From RGIG464 sp045599585 (lineage in GTDB: Bacteria > Myxococcota_A > Bradymonadia > UBA4248), in NCBI GenBank assembly GCA_045599585.1, contig JAZRWH010000024.1, forward strand, positions 1 to 64,000: 64,000 bases of DNA. Direction: 5' to 3'. A program made the position numbers and the translations under genes. Position 1 is the stretch's first letter. Each line of letters starts with the position of its first letter. Below the pieces are notes generated by a model, which ran no database searches, had not been told where the DNA came from, and saw only the letters and a program-made list of their open reading frames with translations. This document shows positions 37,113 to 45,875 of the stretch, piece by piece.

Positions 37113-37420
37113 GCCGCAGCACTTCCAATCCGCGTTGCGTCTTTAAGCGGCAATTTCGTAAAATCATCGACTCGAAGTCCTGGAGTTCCTTTGACAGCCG
37201 CTAAAAAGCCCGTAGCAATTCGGAAGCTGTCAGACAACTCCAAGCCACCGATAAATTCATTGACATTTACCCGTGTGCCGTCCGTGATTTGAGCCTCAAG
37301 ACGCCTGATCTGCCTGAAATCTGCTGTCGACAATGCGTCAAAATCAAGCGACAATTCAGTAATTTCAGTGCCGTTTTGAAGTGTTAGCGGTTTGGTCAAT
37401 AATAGTTTTTCCATTTTCAA
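37088..37420 (-). CDS. tail assembly chaperone (gpE / Mu gp41-like)
   Basis: A 110-residue protein of the phage tail-assembly family (E/41/14). PLTLQNGTEITELSLDFDAL and GLRVDDFTKLPLKDATRI are typical. It is made alone and, through the slippery T6 run in its last codons, as a longer frameshift product; both coat the tape measure during tail assembly. Confidence 0.82.
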   Translation of the reverse strand: MKMEKLLLTKPLTLQNGTEITELSLDFDALSTADFRQIRRLEAQITDGTRVNVNEFIGGLELSDSFRIATGFLAAVKGTPGLRVDDFTKLPLKDATRIGSAAAFFFADAG

Positions 37421-37492
37421 ATTCCTTTTTTGCTTGATTTTTTTTAGTAAGTGTGTGTTAAAGATACTTAGGGTTTAGCATAGGAGGTTGCC

Positions 37493-37630
37493 ATGCCAAT
37501 GCATATGTATGAAGACGAAGATGGGAATTTAAATTTCACAACTGGTGGAGCAATATTCCAAATTCTTATGGGGCTTGGCCTTCCCATAGCACTTGTCATT
37601 GGTCTAATACTGAAGATCATTGGTTACTAA
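37493..37630 (+). CDS. moron-like small membrane protein
   Basis: A 45-residue protein (MPMHMYEDEDGNLNFTTGG...), with one C-terminal membrane helix (FQILMGLGLPIALVIGLIL). It is the only plus-strand gene in the tail module, with a near-perfect AGGAGG ribosome site (37482-37487) and its own terminator immediately after. This layout is that of a moron: an independently expressed prophage gene, often for superinfection exclusion or lysogenic conversion. Function is inferred from layout only. Confidence 0.65.
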   Translation: MPMHMYEDEDGNLNFTTGGAIFQILMGLGLPIALVIGLILKIIGY

Positions 37631-37660
37631 AGCCGCCGCTGTTTGAGGCGGCTTTTCTTT
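37630..37660 (+). terminator. bidirectional terminator between moron and antirepressor
   Basis: AAGCCGCC-gctgtttga-GGCGGCTT flanked by A and T runs. It serves the plus-strand moron and the minus-strand antirepressor. Confidence 0.8.
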
Positions 37661-38442
37661 TACCCCTGAACGCTCAGAAGCTCCTCATATCGTTCGTAAC
37701 GAGCCCAAGCGTCTTTGTGGTAGCGGTACGATTTCACGATTTTTTCGACGCCGTTTGAGTGAACGATCTTTTCCTCGACGTCACGGATAGGTTCAATGGC
37801 GACTTCCGTGCAGAACTCTTTGAGTTTGCGCCAGTCCGGTTTGTGCCCGAATCGCCTTACCCATTCCGCTGACATCATCGAAATAGTCTGCCAGTTGCGC
37901 CCTCGCCCGACAGCGTCTTTGAGGGCATTGTTTTCTCTGGTCAAGCCGCCGACGCGCCCGCACATTTCGGCATCGCGGCCTTCCACAAAGAGTGCTTTGG
38001 TGCGAATGGCCTCATCACGTTGCCTGATAGCCAGCTCTTTCTGTTCGACCTCATCCGCTAATGCACGGAGTGCTTCAACATAGGTCTTTGGTGTAAGTGA
38101 GTAGACACCTGTTTTGCGAATAGATGGCAGGACTTCTGCCGTCACCCATTTGCGGAAGGCTTTCGCATCTGGTTTGTTTGACCGCATTACCAAAGCGTAC
38201 AGCCCTGATTCGGAAATCAGCGTCATTGTTGGCGCATTTGAACTCTCCTCAAAAAGTGCGGGGAGTTCTGATCGCCCCAATATGATTTTTTCATCTTCAT
38301 CAAGCCCACGACATCCATTGGCTGCATCTGAATAGCCAAGGATTATGCACACATCCTTGGCGACAAACCACGGTTCACCTGCACGTTCGATGACGCGAAC
38401 ACGTCCGAAAAAGGCACTCTCAAAGCATTGTAACTGGCTCAT
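37660..38442 (-). CDS. phage antirepressor (BRO-N domain plus KilA/ANT-type C-terminus)
   Basis: A 260-residue DNA-binding protein. The BRO-N domain (GEPWFVAKDVCIILGYSDAAN, ISESGLYALVMRSNKPDAKAFRKWVT) spans about residues 5-115. A coiled linker and a C-terminal domain (GRNWQTISMMSAEWVRRFGH...) follow. Antirepressors inactivate the lysogeny repressor or regulate early genes. Its place between tube and chaperone genes is unusual. AGAGGTG before ATG 38442 sets the start. Confidence 0.85.
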   Translation of the reverse strand: MSQLQCFESAFFGRVRVIERAGEPWFVAKDVCIILGYSDAANGCRGLDEDEKIILGRSELPALFEESSNAPTMTLISESGLYALVMRSNKPDAKAFRKWVTAEVLPSIRKTGVYSLTPKTYVEALRALADEVEQKELAIRQRDEAIRTKALFVEGRDAEMCGRVGGLTRENNALKDAVGRGRNWQTISMMSAEWVRRFGHKPDWRKLKEFCTEVAIEPIRDVEEKIVHSNGVEKIVKSYRYHKDAWARYERYEELLSVQG

Positions 38443-38454
38443 TCTCACCACCTC

Positions 38455-38976
38455 TTACAGCAACTTATCGACCTCAGATCGATAGTCCACGCCGTCGATA
38501 ATCAGGACGCCGTTGCCTCGATCGATGTTGTGAAGTTCTTTGCCATCGACGACAAGGCGGTATTTGACGACAGACACGTTGTAATCAGCCGTGCCTTCGG
38601 CACCTGGATTGACGGCAGACGCAGGAACTTGCGTGACATAACCGCCGATATAGCAGACGCCTTGAACGACGCGGATTGCGCCGCTTGGTTCGGTGACTTC
38701 CTGTGCCCATCGGGCTTCGTAGCCCATAAGCCCTTTGCCCGATAGTTTGACCGACAGCGGCGATACGGGAACAGTGATCGACAAGCTCATGTCGGCGATG
38801 CGGCTTTGATCGGGAACCGTCAAAGACCCCATCATTTGAACGGTGCCCGTTTCAAAACTAACGACGGGCGGCGTAATGGTGCAGTCGATGGCGGCTGGAT
38901 TGGCTGCCGGTTTGCCATCGGGGGCAGGATAGATCGTGCATCCCTTGATTTGTCCGTAAATAGGTATTCTGTTCAT
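38455..38976 (-). CDS. major tail tube protein (P2 FII-like)
   Basis: A 173-residue tube protein. PIYGQIKGCTIYPAPDGKP, GLMGYEARWAQEVTEPSG, YIGGYVTQVPA and VVKYRLVVDGKELHNIDRGN follow the P2 FII pattern (ALMGYEQ..., ...DG..L..ID...). It forms the inner tube of the contractile tail. Confidence 0.88.
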   Translation of the reverse strand: MNRIPIYGQIKGCTIYPAPDGKPAANPAAIDCTITPPVVSFETGTVQMMGSLTVPDQSRIADMSLSITVPVSPLSVKLSGKGLMGYEARWAQEVTEPSGAIRVVQGVCYIGGYVTQVPASAVNPGAEGTADYNVSVVKYRLVVDGKELHNIDRGNGVLIIDGVDYRSEVDKLL

Positions 38977-38991
38977 GTTTGCCTCCTATCA

Positions 38992-40221
38992 TCATGCTTC
39001 GTAATAGACGGAATATCCAGCGCTGGTGAATCCGACATTGAGTTGTGCGTATTTCATGGGCGGCGTGATTGTGGAATCTATCGACCAGACGAATTGACCG
39101 AGCGCCACGTTGTCTTTGGGATTGTCTTCGGCATTGAACTGACATGACGCGTTACCGATAACTGCCCCGACGGATTTGAGATAAGCCAAATAGTCGTTTT
39201 CTTCCTGAATCACGCTGTTACGCATGGTCAGCGTCATGGGGTTGTCGATGTCGAAGCGGTATTTCTGCTGGAATCGGTTTGTAATGGTCTGAAGTACACG
39301 AATGTTGCTGTCAAAGCGTGCGCGTTCGTCCGTGACAGTGCCGTTTGCCATCGCTGAAGTGTGGTCACCCCAGGTGACGTAAGTGCCACCGCCAGCATTC
39401 AGGAACGTCACAATGCCGTTTTGCTGTATCTCGGTTGCGTCTGATTCTTCCATCGAAACGATTTTGCCGTCAGAACGCAGGCAAGCGCCTAAAATACTGA
39501 CTACGGTGTTACCGATTGAACGCACGGGAATGTTGTTTCGTGCGGCATCATTGGCGGCATAGAGCGCACAAACGACTGCCGCGCCTGAAATGACGTTGCC
39601 GGATATCGATTTGACCGACGGCCAAACGGCAATGCCGTTCTCAAATTTGTTCTGGTTTACAATCTTTGACGGCTGAACGATGCCATTGACGACCTGATCA
39701 TTTGCTTGTACGACATCGAATACTGCCATACCATCCCAATGACCATTGCACTTCGTCGCTACGGTTTTGAGTGCCGTCACGATTTCGCCGGACGTTCGGC
39801 CAGGGCAACAAATCAGATTTGGAACAGCGCCATAATTTGGCCACAGCTTCAAAACGGCATAAATGCCCGTCTTAGTTGCCGCAGAACCGAGATAAGGCGC
39901 ATCTGACGAAAGGTCTTCGTCATCTTTTTCCGGATCATGTACGTTGATGAAATATGCGCCGGAAATACCGACAACCTGGAATGCGGCTTCTGCCGCTTCG
40001 GTCAAATTGAAACCGTCCTTAGGATCGCCGCCACCGAGCTTCTTTTCGTAATCGGCAAACGATGAAATGTAGATCGGACGGTTGACAAGATCCATATTTT
40101 CCCAGCCGTCGACGTTTTCAATCTTCGCCGCGCCGATAAAGACGATATTCGTCGATGTATCCACTGGCGTGCTTGCAATACTCGGCACCAACTGTGCCGA
40201 TACACCATACTTTTCAGGCAT
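38992..40221 (-). CDS. contractile tail sheath protein (P2 FI-like)
   Basis: A 409-residue sheath subunit. TNIVFIGAAKIEN, ISGAYFINVHDPEKD, PNLICCPGRTSGEIVTAL and the C-terminal NPMTLTMRNSVIQEENDYLAYLKSVGAVIG match the phage sheath family. Defines the tail as contractile (myovirus or R-type tailocin). It is the first tail gene after the head-completion genes. Confidence 0.92.
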   Translation of the reverse strand: MPEKYGVSAQLVPSIASTPVDTSTNIVFIGAAKIENVDGWENMDLVNRPIYISSFADYEKKLGGGDPKDGFNLTEAAEAAFQVVGISGAYFINVHDPEKDDEDLSSDAPYLGSAATKTGIYAVLKLWPNYGAVPNLICCPGRTSGEIVTALKTVATKCNGHWDGMAVFDVVQANDQVVNGIVQPSKIVNQNKFENGIAVWPSVKSISGNVISGAAVVCALYAANDAARNNIPVRSIGNTVVSILGACLRSDGKIVSMEESDATEIQQNGIVTFLNAGGGTYVTWGDHTSAMANGTVTDERARFDSNIRVLQTITNRFQQKYRFDIDNPMTLTMRNSVIQEENDYLAYLKSVGAVIGNASCQFNAEDNPKDNVALGQFVWSIDSTITPPMKYAQLNVGFTSAGYSVYYEA

Positions 40222-40233
40222 TGTGTTTTCTCC

Positions 40234-40779
40234 TTATAACAAATCTTCAGGAATGAATTGTGTGAGCATTGAAATTGACGCAACTACTTTGCACTGACAA
40301 TATGGGAAATCATCCATGGTTTCAGGGGGAATAAGTGCCAGTTCGGATACGCCAGACACGCCACGAAGCGCATTTAGCGTTTCCTCACCGAGCAATAGAC
40401 AGTCGGCAAACAGTGCCTCGACAACGCCTGCATCGGTGTACCCATCTCGATCGATGAAATGCCAGGCGCCGCCATCTTCGACGGTCTTTTCACGTTCGAG
40501 AATGGCACTGTTCACGACCACGCAATGACACACGACATCGAGCATGATTCGGTCTGAGGTTTCGACTTCAGCACCGCGCAATTCGATCGTTACAGACGGA
40601 CAGACAACAGGAAAGTTTCGTTCGTTGCGTTCTGCACAAACCAAGGCAAATACCGTCGGTTTGCCCTGTTCATGTTCGCACTGGCTTTCCTGTGTTTTCC
40701 ATTCAAGCCCGCTTTGCGTGAAATGCGTATCGAGCGCATCTTTGATGCGTCCAATGGTCGCCGAGATTGTCGTGGCCAT
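40234..40779 (-). CDS. neck/tail-completion candidate
   Basis: A 181-residue protein between the head-tail joining gene and the sheath. IGRIKDALDTHFTQSG at the N-terminus and the location suggest a tail-completion or tail-terminator protein (Mu gp37 / P2 gpR-gpS position). No family signature is certain. It overlaps the upstream gene by one base. Confidence 0.55.
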   Translation of the reverse strand: MATTISATIGRIKDALDTHFTQSGLEWKTQESQCEHEQGKPTVFALVCAERNERNFPVVCPSVTIELRGAEVETSDRIMLDVVCHCVVVNSAILEREKTVEDGGAWHFIDRDGYTDAGVVEALFADCLLLGEETLNALRGVSGVSELALIPPETMDDFPYCQCKVVASISMLTQFIPEDLL

Positions 40780-41099
40780 TACTTCTTCTCCAATGAAAGT
40801 TCGCGAATGCCCATGTTGAGTGATGACGCGACAATGCGGAATGCGCGTTCCTGCACGTAGATGACTTGCCCCTTATTCAGATTCAAATCAGCCTGTTCCG
40901 GCATGAACAATTTGACCGCAAACGCATTCAACACTTCACTCATCGACGAATTGAACGTCACAAGATCGGACTGTAACGAGCCCATGACCTGCCTTTCGTT
41001 CGTTTTGTTCGTCGATATGGTCAATGTTTCTGTGAAATCGCGAAAGTCATTAAAGACTGCATCGTTATCGCGTGCCAGTATGTCACTCAATCTTTGCAT
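40779..41099 (-). CDS. head-tail joining protein (lambda FII-like)
   Basis: A 106-residue protein. The C-terminal block ADLNLNKGQVIYVQERAFRI, followed by VASSLN...IRELSLE, parallels lambda FII (LRRGDTLTIGEENFWVDRVSPD). Such proteins cap the portal and receive the tail. Together with the capsid remnant it indicates an originally lambda-type head. Confidence 0.6.
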   Translation of the reverse strand: MQRLSDILARDNDAVFNDFRDFTETLTISTNKTNERQVMGSLQSDLVTFNSSMSEVLNAFAVKLFMPEQADLNLNKGQVIYVQERAFRIVASSLNMGIRELSLEKK

Positions 41100-41109
41100 A
41101 AATTACCTT

Positions 41110-41682
41110 CTAGTCACTCGGTCTTGTCGACGTAACAAGTGCGGTCATCCAGCGCCACTCACTGCGAGGAACGGGAAGCGGACGCGATTCGACGCGAATC
41201 TTGAGTTCGTTCGAGTTGAAATCATCGACTTTGGACAGAATGAATTTCCCGCTTTTCGACGTGAAGCTCGCTGCGATGTCTTCCGTTGATACGGATTCAC
41301 GCGACAAATGCGTCGTTCCGCCACAGAGCGTGCGACCACAATTCGGGGCCGTGACACAGACAAAGTCATTCGGCAGATACGGCGTGCGCGTGCCGTCGCT
41401 CGCTTTGTACGATCGCGAATAAGTGATGATGTTGAGCAAATACCCATCGAACTCGCACATACCGCGAAATGCAGCACCTTGCTGTAAATGGGGTTCGAGT
41501 TTGCCTTCGTCCTGGTGCATATAAAGTTCAAAACGGTTTTGGAACTTCTTGTCCGCACGAAGGATAGACCACATCTGCGGCGTGATAATGAGATCGACAG
41601 GATCGCCGCCGTGATTGGCAAGCGCACGAACGAGCGCACAAACATCGTCATAAGGTTTGGCGCCGCTCGATGCCGTCCACAA
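41110..41682 (-). pseudogene. major capsid protein, C-terminal remnant (lambda gpE-like)
   Basis: Only the C-terminal ~190 residues remain: DLIITPQMWSILRADKKFQN, GYLLNIITYSRSYKASDGT, PYLPNDFVCVTAPNCGRT and LCGGTTH match the end of gpE-type capsid proteins (~340 residues). The frame is closed by TGA four codons before the first usable start, and upstream sequence is palindromic repeat and restriction-modification DNA. The 5' half was therefore lost, marking one edge of a head-module deletion. Confidence 0.7.
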
Positions 41683-41738
41683 ACTGGTGTTTCAAACGCG
41701 GCACACAAACTTCACCTAAGCGCGTATTATTTATGAAC

Positions 41739-41802
41739 GTGGCTATCGGCTTTGCCGATACGCCACTTTTATCGGGCTAATTCGCTGTCGCTCATTACGC
41801 CC
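41739..41802. repeat. nested palindromes at the head-deletion junction
   Basis: GTGGC-TATCGGC-ttt-GCCGATAC-GCCAC and a second hairpin, then AT/GC-rich palindromic sequence to about 41867. They separate the capsid remnant from the specificity gene; such repeats could have mediated the exchange. Confidence 0.65.
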
Positions 41803-41867
41803 TCTTGCGTGTGCCTATGTGCTCGACCTGCGGTCTGCGCGCATACGACACGCGGCGCTGCGCGCTC

Positions 41868-42473
41868 TTATGCAACACGCCCTGAAATATATCGTAGATA
41901 TTCCAAAATCTTTTGACATTCGAGTTGCTTCATATAGGATTCCATATAATCCCAGTCTGGAGTTCCGTCATGGGTAGATGGAAGCGTTAGTATTTCTTTA
42001 GCAAGGCGTTGTGCATTTCGTTTATATCCAAAATTATATTTTCCCCGAATCCTATCTGCAATTGTTGTAATATAACATCCGATGTATTTATTTAGGTGAT
42101 CATTATAGCCAATTGTCATATCAGAGGTCGCAATAAAGTCTTCTGCCTTATACACGGCATATCCCATTGATCCTTCACCATTTCTAATAAAAGCTACACA
42201 GTTGCCCTTTTGTACCATTTCTTGAACAGGTTTTACAAATCCGAGAACACCGTTATTCAAATTAGTTGCTCCAAGATAACTGACGCCATTGTTATCTTGG
42301 GTGAGATGATTTAAGCCCTTAGACCGTCCCGGTTCAAGAATGGTAAAAATATCTCTTAAATAATAGTCTTTCCAACAAACCTCTTGACTGATACTTATTC
42401 CATATTTATCGTTCCGTTCCGTTCCGTTCCGTTCCGTTCCGTTCCGTTCCGTTCCGTTCCGTTCTGTCATCAA
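41868..42473 (-). CDS. specificity subunit, distal part (third target-recognition domain), currently out of frame
   Basis: A 201-residue frame that begins in the GTTCC tract (TERNGTERNG...) and continues into a complete HsdS-type target-recognition domain (CWKDYYLRDIFTILEPGRSK ... GTPDWDYMESYMKQLE). It has no credible ribosome site of its own. Gain of one 5-bp unit, or loss of two, would join it to the preceding 376-residue frame. It ends among palindromic repeats. Confidence 0.75.
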   Translation of the reverse strand: MMTERNGTERNGTERNGTERNDKYGISISQEVCWKDYYLRDIFTILEPGRSKGLNHLTQDNNGVSYLGATNLNNGVLGFVKPVQEMVQKGNCVAFIRNGEGSMGYAVYKAEDFIATSDMTIGYNDHLNKYIGCYITTIADRIRGKYNFGYKRNAQRLAKEILTLPSTHDGTPDWDYMESYMKQLECQKILEYLRYISGRVA

Positions 42474-43533
42474 AGTATTTTAGCGTTGCCTTGAGTATAT
42501 CTTCTTCAATATCACGCATAAATGATGACATAAATGCATAATCAGGTTCACCATTAGAATCTGTGGGAAGTAATATCTTATCTTTTTTTATTCTATCAAG
42601 AGAAGCCATGCGTCCATAACTATACTTGGACGATGCTGTTTGTGATATAGCCTTTGATATGAATAGCCCATTATATCTATTCAATTCAAATTCTTTCGCA
42701 TATAGAATAATAATAGAAGACCCCGCACCACCTCTTCCTAAAAAGTCAACAGGTTGATAATAACAACTACCATCTACAGGACTTACCGTTAGACAATTGC
42801 CTTTGTCTAATTTTTCCCCTGTTTGACTTTTACAAAACTTTGTGACACCATTATTTACACCGCCGGATGCAATAAATGCAGTATCCCCATCTTCATAATT
42901 ATCTTCTTTACGTGCGATTGGACGGATAGCATTAAATAAATCACCAATTAAAAATTCCTTCCATTCTACATTAAATAAACATGTTTTATGAATTTTATTC
43001 GGGGGGGGTAATAGATTGTTGTTTATTATTCTCCAGCATAGTTTCTCCACAGCAGGTTTAATGATTTTTTGTTCTTTTTGACGCATATAGTCTTCCATGT
43101 ATTGCCAGTCTGGTGAACCATCAGGCGTTACAGGAAGAAGAAATTTCTCTCTTTTGATTCGTTCATCATTAATTTCTCGATTAAAACTATATTTCTCTGA
43201 CAATCTATTAATTATAGGTAGCATAAAAAGATATGCGTACTGATTAAGATTATTGTTTTTGAGTTTTGTTACATGATCGCTGGCTATGAATTTATATTTA
43301 TGAAAAAATGCACTTCCTACACTTCCGCTATTAGCTAGTGTAATACAATTATCAAACATTCTTACATTGTCTTTATTTCCAATAAATCCATCTACACCAT
43401 TATTTAGTGCTGTTGAAGATACATATGGAATATTACCATTATTATGATCTGCCTTTTTCAGTCTTTTACCTCGTTTAATATCTGTAAAGATATCAACAAA
43501 GAAAAATTCTCTCCATTCGCGAACATCGTCCAT
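42406..43533 (-). CDS. DNA specificity subunit with two target-recognition domains (HsdS/BcgIB-like)
   Basis: A 375-residue specificity protein. Two related halves (WREFFFVDIFTDIKRGKRLK... and WKEFLIGDLFNAIRPIARK...) each end in a DGSPDWQYMEDYMR/NGEPDYAFMSSFMR helix. It guides the adjacent nuclease-methylase. The reading frame runs into the pentanucleotide tract (TERNG repeats) and stops right after it at TAA 42406-42408. AAGGAG precedes ATG 43533, which overlaps the upstream stop (TGATG). Confidence 0.85.
   Translation of the reverse strand: MDDVREWREFFFVDIFTDIKRGKRLKKADHNNGNIPYVSSTALNNGVDGFIGNKDNVRMFDNCITLANSGSVGSAFFHKYKFIASDHVTKLKNNNLNQYAYLFMLPIINRLSEKYSFNREINDERIKREKFLLPVTPDGSPDWQYMEDYMRQKEQKIIKPAVEKLCWRIINNNLLPPPNKIHKTCLFNVEWKEFLIGDLFNAIRPIARKEDNYEDGDTAFIASGGVNNGVTKFCKSQTGEKLDKGNCLTVSPVDGSCYYQPVDFLGRGGAGSSIIILYAKEFELNRYNGLFISKAISQTASSKYSYGRMASLDRIKKDKILLPTDSNGEPDYAFMSSFMRDIEEDILKATLKYFDDRTERNGTERNGTERNGTER
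42411..42465. repeat. (GTTCC)10 + GTTCT phase-variation tract
   Basis: Ten perfect copies of GTTCC (42411-42460) followed by one GTTCT. The unit is not a multiple of three, so slippage changes the frame between the two specificity ORFs. All three frames encode the same TERNG pentapeptide cycle, which makes the tract translatable in every state. Confidence 0.93.
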
Positions 43534-45437
43534 CACACACTCTCCTTGTCAAAGAGATAGCCGCGCCCGTGCGTGATCATGTTAAACTCGAACGTGAGAT
43601 AATCAGCCATCGTTTTTTCAAAATCGGCTTCAGTTGGAATCTCGTCATTGAAATAATAGAATGCGTGCAACCATTCGTCATCTGGTTCAATCGTCGTTCT
43701 GACACAGAATTTTGAGGGAGCTTCTGCACCGCGCCAGACATCTAATAAGTGCTGTCTTTTGTCTTTTGCAGCCTCGGTCTCCAATAAACCAATATGTTTT
43801 GAAACTTCGAAACCGTCATCTTCAAAGTTAATAAATTGGCAGACATGATCTTTTGGATGTGGTTCACCTGCAGTAAATACTGCAATGCAAGGATTGACGC
43901 CAATCTGATAAAACGTGTTCTTGTTAAGTGTAATCACGCCTTCAAGTGTATGATGCTTTAAAATGCTCTCTTTTATGTGTTGTTCTTCTTTGGTCTTACC
44001 TGTAAACGATGATTGTGGCACAATCACAGCCACACGCCCGCCTTCAACCATGCAGTCAAGAAGATGTTCTGTAAAACTAATCTCATATTGTGACGGATCG
44101 GCTTTTGTTCCCTGGCTATATGGGGGATTCATCATACCCACCGTGCATTGTTTCTGTTGCACCTCTGCTGGATTCTGTTTGAGAAAATCACAAGGATTAA
44201 GATTGCTCTTGCCATCTCCGCGTAGAATCATATTCGTTGTGGCAATCGTAAACATATAGGATTGAATTTCGAAACCAAACAACTGGTCACGTCTAATTTT
44301 TTTACTCTTTGCGCTGTCATTTGTCTGCTTTAGCATGTGATGCATCGCAGCAATCAAAAAACCAGCCGTTCCACAACAGGGATCGAGTACACGATCATTT
44401 GGTTGCAGGTCGAGCAATTCACAAAATAGTGTCGTAATGTGTTTTGGCGTCAATACAATGCCGAGGCTTTGTCCGTCACCGCCGCTATATGACATAAATT
44501 CGCTGTAAAAAAGCCCGATATAATCTTCTGCAGACTGATGAAACTTTACACTTTTAAAAATGTGTTCATACAAAAATTCTGTATAGTGGCGCACAGGTGT
44601 TTTTTGTAGTGATGGTTCAATTTCATTAATTTTTGCTGTATCTCGAATAACTGCGAACTGATTAAGGATCTTATCTCGTTTGGTTTCTGGCGTGACATTG
44701 GCTCGTTTTATATTGCTTTCAATAGCTCGGTAAATTTTCTCACCATCTGTATTGTTTGGATCGCCACTCAATGTATCTATTGAAAAACTCTTATGTTCAA
44801 TTTCTCTCAAAGCGAGCATGATACCACTTACAATAAGCGGCTTGTCCTGATCTTTAATACTACCATAAGTACGCAAGTCTTCATGAAGCTGTCTTGCATC
44901 TCTGATAATTTCTGCAGTCTGTTTTTCTGAATTTGTTGATTCCTTTAATACATTCCGCAAATAGTATTCATTAATATTATTAGGACTAAATGAAATTAGA
45001 GTTTCCACGTCTGGAAGTTCAGTTTTATTGCCTCGATCGTCCACAAAAATGGGCGTAATACGATGGTGTTTTTCGTCGCCCGAAATTCCGAAAGCAAAAA
45101 CCTTGTGATAGGATGTGTTCGATGCCAAATGAAGGGCATAGTGATAGGCACCATTCACGGCATAAGCTTTGGCATACCTAGGTTCAAGGTCAATCAGTCC
45201 CTTATCATTGCGGTAGATGTGGTCACTCAAACTGGCTTTATCTTCAATAACAATTAGAAAATCGCCAACAACTCCACAATACTCTGGGAATCCCGTATTC
45301 CCCTTGCCCGATTTGGAAGCCGTTTTCAAGGCTTCATTAATTTCCTTCACCTTTGACCCCTGCGGATCAAGTTTCAGTCCTGCCTCTTTGAGCAGATCGT
45401 AAACCCACAGGTCTGTGCTGGCTTCTTTCTTGGGCAT
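43533..45437 (-). CDS. fused nuclease-N6-methyltransferase (BcgI-like type IIB restriction-modification)
   Basis: A 634-residue protein with both activities. N-terminal nuclease: Pro51-Glu52, Asp59 and Glu65-Asp66-Lys67 in PEYCGVVGDFLIVIEDKASL, a PD-(D/E)XK-like site. The HsdM-type methylase follows, with motif I VLDPCCGTAGF (350-360) and motif IV NPPY (437-440). Size and order match BcgI subunit A, which cuts on both sides of its site together with a separate specificity subunit. No hsdR is present or needed. It probably arrived with the specificity gene as one cassette. Confidence 0.85.
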   Translation of the reverse strand: MPKKEASTDLWVYDLLKEAGLKLDPQGSKVKEINEALKTASKSGKGNTGFPEYCGVVGDFLIVIEDKASLSDHIYRNDKGLIDLEPRYAKAYAVNGAYHYALHLASNTSYHKVFAFGISGDEKHHRITPIFVDDRGNKTELPDVETLISFSPNNINEYYLRNVLKESTNSEKQTAEIIRDARQLHEDLRTYGSIKDQDKPLIVSGIMLALREIEHKSFSIDTLSGDPNNTDGEKIYRAIESNIKRANVTPETKRDKILNQFAVIRDTAKINEIEPSLQKTPVRHYTEFLYEHIFKSVKFHQSAEDYIGLFYSEFMSYSGGDGQSLGIVLTPKHITTLFCELLDLQPNDRVLDPCCGTAGFLIAAMHHMLKQTNDSAKSKKIRRDQLFGFEIQSYMFTIATTNMILRGDGKSNLNPCDFLKQNPAEVQQKQCTVGMMNPPYSQGTKADPSQYEISFTEHLLDCMVEGGRVAVIVPQSSFTGKTKEEQHIKESILKHHTLEGVITLNKNTFYQIGVNPCIAVFTAGEPHPKDHVCQFINFEDDGFEVSKHIGLLETEAAKDKRQHLLDVWRGAEAPSKFCVRTTIEPDDEWLHAFYYFNDEIPTEADFEKTMADYLTFEFNMITHGRGYLFDKESV

Positions 45438-45653
45438 AATGACTCACGATGAACAGGCACCTTGCAAAGCGATTCCCCATGAATCGCGCTTTCAAGGCAC
45501 AGTTAACGCACCATTATTGACCAATGCGGCACGACGACCAAATTTGTAAGGTAGCATCTCGCTTAGGTGCTATATGAATTTGTCGCACAATTAATTGTGT
45601 GCTGACAGCGGGGTTAATTTCATTATCATACAATTGTGCAGTCGCTTTTAGCT

Positions 45654-45875
45654 TTCGAGAAAATCTCGAAGTCTTGATTTTGCCGCTTTTGGCTTTCGAG
45701 AAAATCTCGAAGTCTTGATTTTGCCATTTTTGGCTTTCGAGAAAATCTCGAAGTCTTGATTTCGCCGCTTTTGGCTTTCGAGAAAATCTCGTAATCTTGA
45801 TTTTTTCGCCTTTGTTTTTCAAGCAAATCTCGCAAGTTGACTTTTGCTATTTTGTGCTTTCGAGAAAATGTTCAA
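45654..45875. repeat. six 41-bp repeats, each carrying a palindrome
   Basis: TTCGAGAAAATCTCGAA palindromes start at 45654, 45695, 45736, 45777, then degenerate copies at 45818 and 45859: an exact 41-bp period. A further IR ATGTTCAAA/TTTGAACAT follows (45868-45892). The array fills the 620-base gap between the restriction-modification gene and the divergent gene at 46061 and may bind a regulator or act as iterons. Confidence 0.85.

Noticed and set aside
41145..41708. Alternative minus frame over the capsid remnant (Arg/Ser-rich)
   Set aside because: Composition is that of an out-of-frame reading; the other frame matches capsid C-terminal blocks.
43533..45437. Ordinary type I HsdM of an incomplete R-M system
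   Set aside because: The N-terminal PE...D...EDK nuclease motif and 634-residue length fit a fused BcgI-like enzyme better.
45514..45835. Overlapping minus-strand reading frames with SKAKSGKIKTSRFSRK-type repeats
   Set aside because: They are translations of the 41-bp DNA repeats with no ribosome site; the periodicity is not a multiple of three.
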